A stretch of DNA of 64,000 bases, taken from NCBI RefSeq assembly GCF_030818935.1, contig NZ_JAUTBD010000001.1, positions 434,001 to 498,000 of the forward strand, written 5' to 3'. The notes below the pieces were generated by a model that saw only the letters and a list, made by a program, of their open reading frames with translations, was not told the origin of the DNA and searched no databases. The position numbers and the translations under genes are program-made. Numbering within the stretch: the stretch's first letter is position 1; each line of letters begins with the position of its first letter. The DNA comes from Microbacterium sp. SORGH_AS_1204. Lineage in GTDB: Bacteria; Actinomycetota; Actinomycetes; Actinomycetales; Microbacteriaceae. Of this stretch, positions 16,305 to 25,457 are shown in pieces.

Positions 16305-18893
16305 ATGACTGACCACACAGAAGCAGACCGCATCACCCTCGACTCCGATGCCTCCACGGGTGGAGGGATCGGGCGCCGCACCATTCTGACGGGTGCCGCA
16401 TGGACGATCCCTGCTGTCCTGGTGACGCAAGCGACCCCCGCGTTCGCGGCGTCCGGGCTCGTCCTCTCGTTCTCGCAAGCGAGCTACTCCAGCACTGCCT
16501 GCGCGCCTATCACGGGCGTGGTGATCTCGGCGGCGACCAACGGCGCGGCAGCCGCGGGTGCATCGGTGACCGCCCTGCTCTCAGACGGATACACCTTCGC
16601 GGGCGGAGGTACCTCCTTCACGGGAACGACGGACTCGTCCGGATCCCTGGCGCTGCCCTCGATCACCGTTCCGGCATCGGCTGTCTCGTCGACGATCACG
16701 GCCACGTCCTCAACGGCGCAGGCGACAGCTGCCGTGTCGACGACGGCTGCATCCTCGGCGGTCTATGCGGCCGCGTTCACCGCGACGGGACTCGGCTCGG
16801 TGCCGCTTGCGGCGAAGAAGTTGGATGACGGTCGGTATCAGGCGTTCGTGCTGGGTAGCGATGGTCGGGCGTATGGGTGTGTGCGGGCGTCGGATGCTGA
16901 TGGCGCGGCGTGGGAGTCGTCGTGGGCGGCGACGTCGATGACGGGTGTGAAGCTCATGGCGATGAGCAACTGGGGCCAAGTGACGGTCTTGTCGGATGGG
17001 GCGTCGGTGATGACGGCGGGTGGTGTTGCGCTTCCCGCGTTGCCGTCGGGGGTGTCGGTGAAGGCCCTGGATGCGAAGAAGTTGGATGACGGCCGGTATC
17101 AGGCGTTCGTGCTGGGTAGCGATGGTCGGGCGTATGGGTGTGTGCGGGCGTCGGATGCTGATGGCGCGGCGTGGGAGTCGTCGTGGGCGGCGACGTCGAT
17201 GACGGGTGTGAAGCTCATGGCGATGAGCAACTGGGGCCAAGTGACGGTCTTGTCGGATGGGGCGTCGGTGATGACGGCGGGTGGTGTTGCGCTTCCCGCG
17301 TTGCCGTCGGGGGTGTCGGTGAAGGCCCTGGATGCGAAGAAGTTGGATGACGGCCGGTATCAGGCGTTCGTGCTGGGTAGCGATGGTCGGGCGTATGGGT
17401 GTGTGCGGGCGTCGGATGCTGATGGCGCGGCGTGGGAGTCGTCGTGGGCGGCGACGTCGATGACGGGTGTGAAGCTCATGGCGATGAGCAACTGGGGCCA
17501 AGTGACGGTCTTGTCGGATGGGGCGTCGGTGATGACGGCGGGTGGTGTTGCGCTTCCCGCGTTGCCGTCGGGGGTGTCGGTGAAGGCCCTGGATGCGAAG
17601 AAGTTGGATGACGGCCGGTATCAGGCGTTCGTGCTGGGTAGCGATGGTCGGGCGTATGGGTGTGTGCGGGCGTCGGATGCTGATGGCGCGGCGTGGGAGT
17701 CGTCGTGGGCGGCGACGTCGATGACGGGTGTGAAGCTCATGGCGATGAGCAACTGGGGCCAAGTGACGGTCTTGTCGGATGGGGCGTCGGTGATGACGGC
17801 GGGTGGTGTTGCGCTTCCCGCATTGCCCAGTGGTGTAACGCTCATGTCTGCGGGAGCCGACTCGACTGTCGCGTTGCCGGCCCTGGCCACCGGCGTCGCG
17901 GCGAACCAGATCGCGGCGAAGAAGTTGGATGACGGTCGGTATCAGGCGTTCGTGCTGGGTAGCGATGGTCGGGCGTATGGGTGTGTGCGGGCGTCGGATG
18001 CTGATGGCGCGGCGTGGGAGTCGTCGTGGGCGGCGACGTCGATGACGGGTGTGAAGCTCATGGCGATGAGCAACTGGGGCCAAGTGACGGTCTTGTCGGA
18101 TGGGGCGTCGGTGATGACGGCGGGTGGTGTTGCGCTTCCCGCGTTGCCGTCGGGGGTGTCGGTGAAGGCCCTGGATGCGAAGAAGTTGGATGACGGCCGG
18201 TATCAGGCGTTCGTGCTGGGTAGCGATGGCCGGGCGTATGCGTGCACTCGTGACGCGGTCAACACGACTGTGTGGGAGTCGTCGTGGACGGCGACGTCGA
18301 TGACGGGTGTGAAGCTCATGGCGATGAGCAACTGGGGCCAAGTGACGGTCTTGTCGGATGGGGCGTCGGTGATGACGGCGGGTGGTGTTGCGCTTCCCGC
18401 GTTGCCGTCGGGGGTGTCGGTGAAGGCCCTGGATGCGAAGAAGTTGGATGACGGCCGGTATCAGGCGTTCGTGCTGGGTAGCGATGGTCGGGCGTATGGG
18501 TGTGTGCGGGCGTCGGATGCTGATGGCGCGGCGTGGGAGTCGTCGTGGGCGGCGACGTCGATGACGGGTGTGAAGCTCATGGCGATGAGCAACTGGGGCC
18601 AAGTGACGGTCTTGTCGGATGGGGCGTCGGTGATGACGGCGGGTGGTGTTGCGCTTCCCGCGTTGCCGTCGGGGGTGTCGGTGAAGGCCCTGGATGCGAA
18701 GAAGTTGGATGACGGCCGGTATCAGGCGTTCGTGCTGGGTAGCGATGGTCGGGCGTATGGGTGTGTGCGGGCGTCGGATGCTGATGGCGCGGCGTGGGAG
18801 TCGTCGTGGGCGGCGACGTCGATGACGGGTGTGAAGCTCATGGCGATGAGCAATTACGGTCAGGTCACCGTGCTGAGCACGGGGGGCTGCTGA
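16305..18893 (+). CDS. Tat-signal surface protein with eight 87-aa repeats
   Basis: 862 aa; RBS GAGAGGA. N-terminus carries GIGRRTILTGAAWTIP..PAFA, a Tat-like signal cleaved near residue 48. Residues about 50-165 are an Ig-like domain (ITGVVISAATNG, GTTDSSGSLALP). From about 170 come eight units starting AKKLDDGRYQAFVLGSDGRAYG and containing WESSW, LMAMSNWGQVTVLSDG and VMTAGGVALPALPSG. Each has two SDG beta-hairpins, suggesting beta-propeller blades. Unit starts at DNA level: 16812, 17073, 17334, 17595, 17916, 18177, 18435, 18696; the copies are almost identical even at silent sites. Unit 4 has a 60-base variant tail; unit 6 differs (ACTRDAVNTTVW) and is one codon shorter; unit 8 is cut short, ending STGGC. 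Function unknown; ligand binding at the cell surface is a guess. Confidence 0.85.
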   Translation: MTDHTEADRITLDSDASTGGGIGRRTILTGAAWTIPAVLVTQATPAFAASGLVLSFSQASYSSTACAPITGVVISAATNGAAAAGASVTALLSDGYTFAGGGTSFTGTTDSSGSLALPSITVPASAVSSTITATSSTAQATAAVSTTAASSAVYAAAFTATGLGSVPLAAKKLDDGRYQAFVLGSDGRAYGCVRASDADGAAWESSWAATSMTGVKLMAMSNWGQVTVLSDGASVMTAGGVALPALPSGVSVKALDAKKLDDGRYQAFVLGSDGRAYGCVRASDADGAAWESSWAATSMTGVKLMAMSNWGQVTVLSDGASVMTAGGVALPALPSGVSVKALDAKKLDDGRYQAFVLGSDGRAYGCVRASDADGAAWESSWAATSMTGVKLMAMSNWGQVTVLSDGASVMTAGGVALPALPSGVSVKALDAKKLDDGRYQAFVLGSDGRAYGCVRASDADGAAWESSWAATSMTGVKLMAMSNWGQVTVLSDGASVMTAGGVALPALPSGVTLMSAGADSTVALPALATGVAANQIAAKKLDDGRYQAFVLGSDGRAYGCVRASDADGAAWESSWAATSMTGVKLMAMSNWGQVTVLSDGASVMTAGGVALPALPSGVSVKALDAKKLDDGRYQAFVLGSDGRAYACTRDAVNTTVWESSWTATSMTGVKLMAMSNWGQVTVLSDGASVMTAGGVALPALPSGVSVKALDAKKLDDGRYQAFVLGSDGRAYGCVRASDADGAAWESSWAATSMTGVKLMAMSNWGQVTVLSDGASVMTAGGVALPALPSGVSVKALDAKKLDDGRYQAFVLGSDGRAYGCVRASDADGAAWESSWAATSMTGVKLMAMSNYGQVTVLSTGGC
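16812..18890 (+). repeat. 261-bp tandem repeat array within the Tat-signal protein
   Basis: Eight direct copies, period 261 bases (321 between units 4 and 5, 258 between units 6 and 7). Identity includes wobble positions, which implies recent duplication or gene conversion. It is coding, so it is not a CRISPR array. Confidence 0.95.
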
Positions 18894-18902
18894 GCGTACC
18901 CT

Positions 18903-18934
18903 CGGGTGGGTGTGGCACGATCCACACCCACCCG
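18903..18934 (+). terminator. Strong hairpin terminator after the repeat protein
   Basis: A perfect 13-base stem CGGGTGGGTGTGG / CCACACCCACCCG with a CACGAT loop begins 10 bases after the stop. Confidence 0.85.
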
Positions 18935-19065
18935 AACAGGGCTCCCTCTTCAAGGGGTAGCGCTTCGCCGAACGGCTACGGGCGTCCGCCCGCGCATCGC
19001 GCCCTGCACCGACTGCTTCCAGCCCATCCGGCCCCGATGTCGGTCACCGCGCCTAGGGTGAGCGC

Positions 19066-20049
19066 ATGGAATTCGGAATCTTCGTCCCCCAGGGCTGGCG
19101 CTTCGACCTCGTCGGCATCGACCCCTCCGAGCACTGGCGCGTCATGAACGCCCTCGCGCAGAGCGCCGACGACGGCCCCTGGGCATCGCTGTGGGTCTAT
19201 GACCACTTCCACACCACCCCCGTGCCCAGCGCCGAGGCGACGCACGAGGCGTGGACCCTCATGGCCGCCTTCGCCGCGGCGACCGACCGCGTGCGCCTCG
19301 GGCAGATGTGCACCTGCATGGGGTACCGCAACCCCGCCTATCTCGCCAAGGTCGCCGCCACCGTCGACGCGATCTCGGGCGGACGGGCCGAGATGGGGAT
19401 CGGCGGCGGCTGGTACGAGCACGAGTGGAAGGCCTACGGCTACGGCTTCCCGCCCATCGCCGAGCGTCTCGGTCGCCTGAGAGAGGGCGTCGAGATCATG
19501 CACCAGGCCTGGACCACCGGTGAGGCGACCCTGTCGGGGAAGTACTACGAGGTCGACGGCGCGATCGTGCAGCCGAAGCCGCTGCAGCCCGGCGGCATCC
19601 CGCTGTGGATCGCCGGCGGCGGCGAGAAGGTCACGCTGAAGATCGCGGCGAAGTACGCGTCGTACACCAACTTCGGCGGCTCGGTCGAGGAGTTCGACCA
19701 CAAGTCGGAGGTGCTGCGAGGGCATTGCGACGCCCTCGGCCGCGACTTCGGCGAGATCACGCGCTCCACGAACTTCAACACGATCGTCGCGGCGACCGAG
19801 GCCGAGGCCGACGAGCGTCTGGCCGCGGTCGTGGCCCGACTGCGCCCGCACGTGGGCGACGACCGGGCGGATGCCATCGAGGCCGACTACCGCTCCTCCG
19901 TCGGCTTCGGCACCCCGGAGCAGATCGTCGAGCGCCTGCGCGAGCGCGCCGACCACGGGCTCGGCTACGCGATCCACTACTTCCCCGAAGCGGCCTATGA
20001 CACCTCGGGCATCTCGCTCTTCGAGCGCGAGGTCATCCCGCACCTCTGA
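19066..20049 (+). CDS. LLM-class F420-dependent oxidoreductase
   Basis: 327 aa, bacterial luciferase-like TIM barrel (PF00296). Opens EFGIFVPQGWR; contains LWVYDHFHT, RVRLGQMCTCMGYRNPAYLAKVAATVDAISGGRAEMGIGGGWYEHE and the C-terminal GTPEQIVERL. The GxGGGWYExE string is typical of F420-dependent subfamilies. Substrate unknown. RBS AGGGTGA upstream of the ATG. Convergent with galK. Confidence 0.88.
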   Translation: MEFGIFVPQGWRFDLVGIDPSEHWRVMNALAQSADDGPWASLWVYDHFHTTPVPSAEATHEAWTLMAAFAAATDRVRLGQMCTCMGYRNPAYLAKVAATVDAISGGRAEMGIGGGWYEHEWKAYGYGFPPIAERLGRLREGVEIMHQAWTTGEATLSGKYYEVDGAIVQPKPLQPGGIPLWIAGGGEKVTLKIAAKYASYTNFGGSVEEFDHKSEVLRGHCDALGRDFGEITRSTNFNTIVAATEAEADERLAAVVARLRPHVGDDRADAIEADYRSSVGFGTPEQIVERLRERADHGLGYAIHYFPEAAYDTSGISLFEREVIPHL

Positions 20050-20279
20050 CCTGCGGCGGCGGAGCGCGCCCTGACGCCTTCGTGGAGCAGGGAGGGTCCA
20101 CCGCTCAGACGGGCGGCGCCACGCTCGGTTTCGGGATGGGTCTGATGTCCGTATCGCCGCGCCGCGGTCGGGTCGTACCGGGTGGCGTCGAGTGCGCCGT
20201 CCTGCCCGCACCCTCTCGTGAGGTCCGGCGTCGCCGGGCGCGTCGTCGGCGTCGCACCCGCCCGGCGAAGGCCACAACG

Positions 20280-21427
<1,148 letters not shown>

Positions 21428-21431
<4 letters not shown>

Positions 21432-22603
21432 GCCGTCACCTCCGGAACGGTGTCGAGGGCGGCGCGCAGGCGCTCGGCCTGCGACTCGGGGGTCACGTCG
21501 CCGATCCAGGCGCCCATGGCGGCCTCGCTTCCGGCGAGGTACTTCAGCTTGTCGGCGGCGCGTCGTGGCGAGGTGATCTGCAGGTTGAGGCGCACGGCCT
21601 CCCGAGCGCGGTCGACCGGGGCCTGGTGCCACGCCGCGATGTAGGGCGTGGGGGTGTCGTACAGCGCGTCGATGCCGCGGAGAAGCCGCAGGTAGAACGG
21701 GGCGAGCTCGTCGCGCTCGGCGTCGGTGGTCTCGGCGAGGTCGGCGACGTGACGGTGGGGGAGCACATGCACCTCGATGGGCCAGCGGGCGGCGAACGGC
21801 ACGAACGCGGTCCAGTGCTCGCCGCGCAGCACGACGCGCTCGCCGGCCGACTCGAAGTCGAGAATGCGAGCGAACAGGTCGTTCGAGGTGCGCGAGATCG
21901 TGTCGAGCAGGCGGTGCGTACGCGGGGTGACGTAGGGGTACGCGTAGATCTGCCCGTGCGGGTGGGGAAGGGTGACGCCGATCTCCTGCCCGCGGTTCTC
22001 GAACGGGAACACCTGACGGATGCCGGGCAGAGCCGACAGGGCCGCCGTGCGGTCGGCCCACGCCTCGATGACGGTGCGCGCGCGGGTGCGCGTGAGCGAT
22101 CCGAACGAGCCCTCGTGCTGCGGCGAGAAGCACACGACTTCGCAGCGTCCGACCGAGGTGCGGGTGCGACCGAGGCCGAGGTGCTCGAGGTCGTCGTCGC
22201 TTCGCGGCGGGTCGACGGCGGCGGGGGCATCGGCGGTCGCGTCATCGAGGCCAGGGCCGAACGACGGCGACTTGTTCTCGAAGACGGCGACGTCGTACAG
22301 CGAGGGGATCTCCGACGGATTGGTCGGCGTCTGCGGCGACAGTGGGTCGAGGTGCGCGGGCGGCAGGAACGCGCGGTTCTGGCGATTGGATGCCACGGTG
22401 ATCCAGTCGCCGGTCAGCACGTCTTGCCGCATCGTCGCGGTCGTCGGACGCGGGTCGAGGGTGCGGGCGTCGACCGAGCGCTCGGCGCCGAGCGTCGTGT
22501 GCGGATCGTCGAAGTAGATGAGCTCGCGGCCGTCGGCGAGGCGCGTGGGCCGCTTGACGACACCGGCTCCCAGGGGTTCGGCGGTGAGGCTGTCCGTGTT
22601 CAC
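21428..22603 (-). CDS. galT: Galactose-1-phosphate uridylyltransferase
   Basis: 391 aa from the GTG at 22603. HIT-superfamily fold with GDWITVASNRQNRAF and the active-site HPHGQ at residues 214-218 (second His is the uridylylated nucleophile). Exchanges UMP between UDP-glucose and galactose-1-phosphate. No Shine-Dalgarno precedes the GTG, and a TANNNT -10 box ends 6 bases upstream, so the mRNA is probably leaderless. Divergent from a LacI regulator. Confidence 0.95.
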
Positions 22604-22638
22604 GATAACACGCTAGCGGGCGCCCGTGATATCGTCAA
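22596..22638 (-). promoter_or_regulatory. galTK promoter with overlapping operator
   Basis: On the minus strand, TTGACG (22638-22633), a 17-base spacer and TAGCGT (22615-22610) form a promoter 6 bases before the galT GTG. An imperfect palindrome GTGTTcaCGatAACAC (22596-22611) covers the -10 end and the start codon, and TGTTGACGATATCA (22627-22640) covers the -35. LacI-family repression from these sites is inferred. Confidence 0.6.
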
Positions 22639-22652
22639 CATGAGGAGGGGTG

Positions 22653-23618
22653 ATGCGCGTATCCATGGCTCACGTGGCCGAGCGGGCCGGGGTGTCGGCG
22701 CAGACGGTGTCGCGCGTGGCCAACGGCAGTCCGCGGGTCGACCCCGCCACACGCGCCCGCGTCGAGAAGGCGATGGCCGACCTCGGCTACCGCATGCACC
22801 GCGCGGCGCGTGCCTTGCGCACCGGCCAGACCTCCACGATCGGCCTCGTCGTGTCGACCCTCGCCTCCGTCGGCAACTCGCGCATGCTGCAGGCGGTCTC
22901 CGAAGCGGCCGCCGCGCGCGACTACGCGCTCGCGGTGGTGACGGTGGGGGAGCGCGGCATCCGCGAGGCCTTCGCGCGCCTGCGCTCGCAGGGCGTCGAC
23001 GGCGCCGTCGTGCTCAACGAAGCCACCGAGCTCGCGCGCGATGTCGAGCCGCCCGCCGACCTGCACGTCGTAGTGGTCGACTCCCCGCCCGATCAGCGCT
23101 TCTCGATCGTGCAGACCGACCACGCCGGCGGCGCCCGCGCCGCCACCGAGCATCTCCTCGCGCTCGGCCACGCCACGGTGCACCACCTGGCCGGCCCGGC
23201 CGGCTCCTTCGCTGCAGCGGAGCGCGAGCGCGGCTGGCGGGAGGCGCTCGCCGACGCCGGCGTCTCGGCACCCGAGCCCGTCCGGGGCGACTGGACGTCG
23301 GCATCCGGACACGCGACCGCGGTGCACCTGTCAGAGGCCACCGCCGTCTTCGTCGCCAACGATCAGATGGCGCTCGGCGCCCTCCGCGCCTTCGCCGACG
23401 CCGGTCGGCGCATCCCCGACGACGTCGCCGTGGTCGGGTTCGACGACATCGTGGATGCCGCCGAGTTCCGCCCCCCGCTCACGACGATGCGCCAGGACTT
23501 CGACGTCCTCGGCGCCCGGGCGGTGGAGCTGCTCATCGCCGCCATCGAGGGGGGTGCTGCCGTGGTCGAGACGGTACCCGCCCCGCTGATCCTCCGCGCG
23601 AGCAGCGTCCCCCGCTGA
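22653..23618 (+). CDS. LacI-family transcriptional regulator (galTK-linked)
   Basis: 321 aa from the ATG at 22653, which has AGGAGG 5 bases upstream; a GTG at 22650 is also open. Classic LacI HTH SMAHVAERAGVSAQTVSRVANGSPRVDPATRARVEKAM, then a ribose-binding-like effector domain (STIGLVVST, VVVDSPP, FVANDQMALGALRAFADAGRRIPDDVAVVGFDD). Divergent from galTK with a 49-base gap that carries the operator-like sequences; likely a galactoside-responsive repressor. Confidence 0.92.
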   Translation: MRVSMAHVAERAGVSAQTVSRVANGSPRVDPATRARVEKAMADLGYRMHRAARALRTGQTSTIGLVVSTLASVGNSRMLQAVSEAAAARDYALAVVTVGERGIREAFARLRSQGVDGAVVLNEATELARDVEPPADLHVVVVDSPPDQRFSIVQTDHAGGARAATEHLLALGHATVHHLAGPAGSFAAAERERGWREALADAGVSAPEPVRGDWTSASGHATAVHLSEATAVFVANDQMALGALRAFADAGRRIPDDVAVVGFDDIVDAAEFRPPLTTMRQDFDVLGARAVELLIAAIEGGAAVVETVPAPLILRASSVPR

Positions 23619-23641
23619 CGAGGAACCGTCCTGCGCCCCTT

Positions 23642-23707
23642 CGCGTGAGGGGTCAAGAATTGTCGCCGCGACGGGTGCCGGAGCGACAATTCTTGACCCC
23701 TCACGCG
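23642..23707. repeat. Perfect 25-bp inverted repeat between convergent genes
   Basis: CGCGTGAGGGGTCAAGAATTGTCGC (first 20 bases shown by positions 23642-23661; arm 23642-23666) is exactly reverse-complemented at 23683-23707 around a 16-base GC-rich loop. It lies between the lacI stop and the GH35 stop, so it may be a bidirectional terminator or a dispersed palindromic element. The central TCAAGAATTGTC is unusually AT-rich for a local terminator. Confidence 0.9.
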
Positions 23708-23722
23708 CCTTGAGCGGGGGAC

Positions 23723-25444
23723 TTACTCCTCGAGCTGACCCAGAGAGGGGGCGGGGACGAAGCGGGCGATCGGGTCGACGGCGTGCTCGAGCTCCAGCAC
23801 CACGATCTCGTTCGCACCGGCCCGCGTCGCGGGCGCGGGAACGTAGAGCGTGTTCTGGGGCACGTTGTTCCAGTACCGGCCGAGGAAGAACCCGTTGACG
23901 AAGGCGAAGCCCTTGCCCCAGCCGGTGGTGTCGAGGAAGAGGTCGATGGGCGCGTCCAGGTCGAACCCGCCCCGTAGCAGCGCGCGGCCGACGGCGTTCT
24001 CGCCCGTGCCGACGGCGGATGCCAGGTCGACCGGCGTCGCCGTCCACCCGGTCAGCGGCTCACCGTTGAGGGTCACGGAGCCGATCAGCCCCTTGGCCTC
24101 GCCGAGCCGGTCGGCGTAGTTGACGCGGCCCTGGTCTTCGACGAGCACGGTGAGCCGCGCGCCGGAGGGGATCGTCAGCGCCCGCTCGTGCAGAGCCCGC
24201 GACAGGCGCCCCACCGGGGTGCCGTCGATGTGCACCCACGCGATGTCACGCACCTCCTCGAAGACCAGAGCGGCCGGACCGCGGAAAGCGGGCAGGTCGA
24301 CGTCGTAGCGCACGAGCGCGCCGAGGTGCCCGAGGTCCTCGAACGTCGCCGGGGCGTCGGTGGGGTCGGAGGCGGCGGATGCCGGCATCCAGTCGCCCTC
24401 GCCCGTGAGGGCGATGTCGAATTCGGGGGCCTCGGGCCGCGACCCGGGCACCTCCGACGGCACGGGCGCGTACTTGGCGATCACCTCGCGGAACGCGTGG
24501 AACTTCGCGGTGGGGTGTCCCGACTCGTCGATCGGGGCGTCGTAGTCGTAGGACGTGACGATGGGGTCGTAGCGGCCCTTGTCGTTCGCGCCGTTGGTGG
24601 TGCCGAAGTTGGTGCCGCCGTGCACCATGTAGATGTTGACCGACGCCCCGGCCGCCAGCAGCACGTCGAGGTCGTGGGCGGAGGCGGCGGGGTCGGTGGT
24701 GTGGTGGATGCTGCCCCACCAGTCGAACCACCCGTCCCAGAACTCGCTGCACATCAGCGGGCCCGTGGGCTGGTGCTCGCGCAGGGTCGCCAGGCGCTCC
24801 TCCGACCGCGAGCCGAACGAGCCGGTGAGGTGCAGCTCGGGCAGGCTCCCCGCCTCGAGCATCCACGGCATGGGTTGGTCGACGGTGGTCAGCGGCACGG
24901 TGATGCCGGCGTCCTTGGTCACCCGCACGAGCTCGCGGAGGTAGTCCTTGTCGGAGCCGTAGGCGCCGTATTCGTTCTCGATCTGCACGAGCACGACGTT
25001 GCCGCCGCGGTCGATCTGCCGCGGGGCCACGATCTCGTACACGCGCCGCAGGTATTCCGACACGGCCTCGACGAACTGCGGCTCGGAACGACGGATGCCG
25101 ATCCCCGGCGTCGAGGTCAGCCACACCGGCAGGCCGCCGTTGTGCCACTCCGCGCAGATGTACGGGCCGGGGCGCACGATCGCGTGCAGACCCTCGGCGG
25201 CGATCAGGTCGAGGAAGCGGCCGAGGTCGTTCCAGCCCGTGGCATCCCATTCGCCTCTCACCGGCTCGTGGGCGTTCCACGCGACGTAGGTCTCGATGGT
25301 GTTCAGGCCCATCGCCTTGGCCGTGCGGATGCGATCGGCCCAGTGCTCGGGGTGGATGCGGAAGTAGTGCAGCGTGCCCGAGATGACCTGGTGGGGTCGC
25401 CCGTCGAGCAGGAAGTCGGTCTCGCCGATGGTGAAGGTCGTCAC
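23723..25444 (-). CDS. Beta-galactosidase, glycoside hydrolase family 35
   Basis: 573 aa from the GTG at 25444 (RBS GAGAG). GH35 catalytic domain: DGRPHQVISGTLHYFRI, GLNTIETYVAWNAHEP, IVRPGPYICAEW, acid/base in QIENEYG (E158) and nucleophile in CSEFWDGW (E234), GGTNFG. C-terminal jelly-roll domains include GWGKGFAFVNGFFLGRYWN. No signal peptide, so it hydrolyses imported galacto-oligosaccharides in the cytoplasm. Last gene of the ABC-transporter operon, 13 bases after the GH51 gene. Confidence 0.93.
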   Translation of the reverse strand: MTTFTIGETDFLLDGRPHQVISGTLHYFRIHPEHWADRIRTAKAMGLNTIETYVAWNAHEPVRGEWDATGWNDLGRFLDLIAAEGLHAIVRPGPYICAEWHNGGLPVWLTSTPGIGIRRSEPQFVEAVSEYLRRVYEIVAPRQIDRGGNVVLVQIENEYGAYGSDKDYLRELVRVTKDAGITVPLTTVDQPMPWMLEAGSLPELHLTGSFGSRSEERLATLREHQPTGPLMCSEFWDGWFDWWGSIHHTTDPAASAHDLDVLLAAGASVNIYMVHGGTNFGTTNGANDKGRYDPIVTSYDYDAPIDESGHPTAKFHAFREVIAKYAPVPSEVPGSRPEAPEFDIALTGEGDWMPASAASDPTDAPATFEDLGHLGALVRYDVDLPAFRGPAALVFEEVRDIAWVHIDGTPVGRLSRALHERALTIPSGARLTVLVEDQGRVNYADRLGEAKGLIGSVTLNGEPLTGWTATPVDLASAVGTGENAVGRALLRGGFDLDAPIDLFLDTTGWGKGFAFVNGFFLGRYWNNVPQNTLYVPAPATRAGANEIVVLELEHAVDPIARFVPAPSLGQLEE

Positions 25445-25457
25445 GGTGTCTCTCGGG

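Noticed and set aside
16812..18890. CRISPR-like regular repeats
   Set aside because: Repeats are 261 bases, coding and contiguous, with no spacers.
16710..18953. 747-aa minus-strand frame with repeats
   Set aside because: Antisense of the 261-bp repeats; His/Arg-rich with no credible start.
20050..20279. Gap between LLM oxidoreductase and galK
   Set aside because: Checked for small genes and clear terminators; none convincing.
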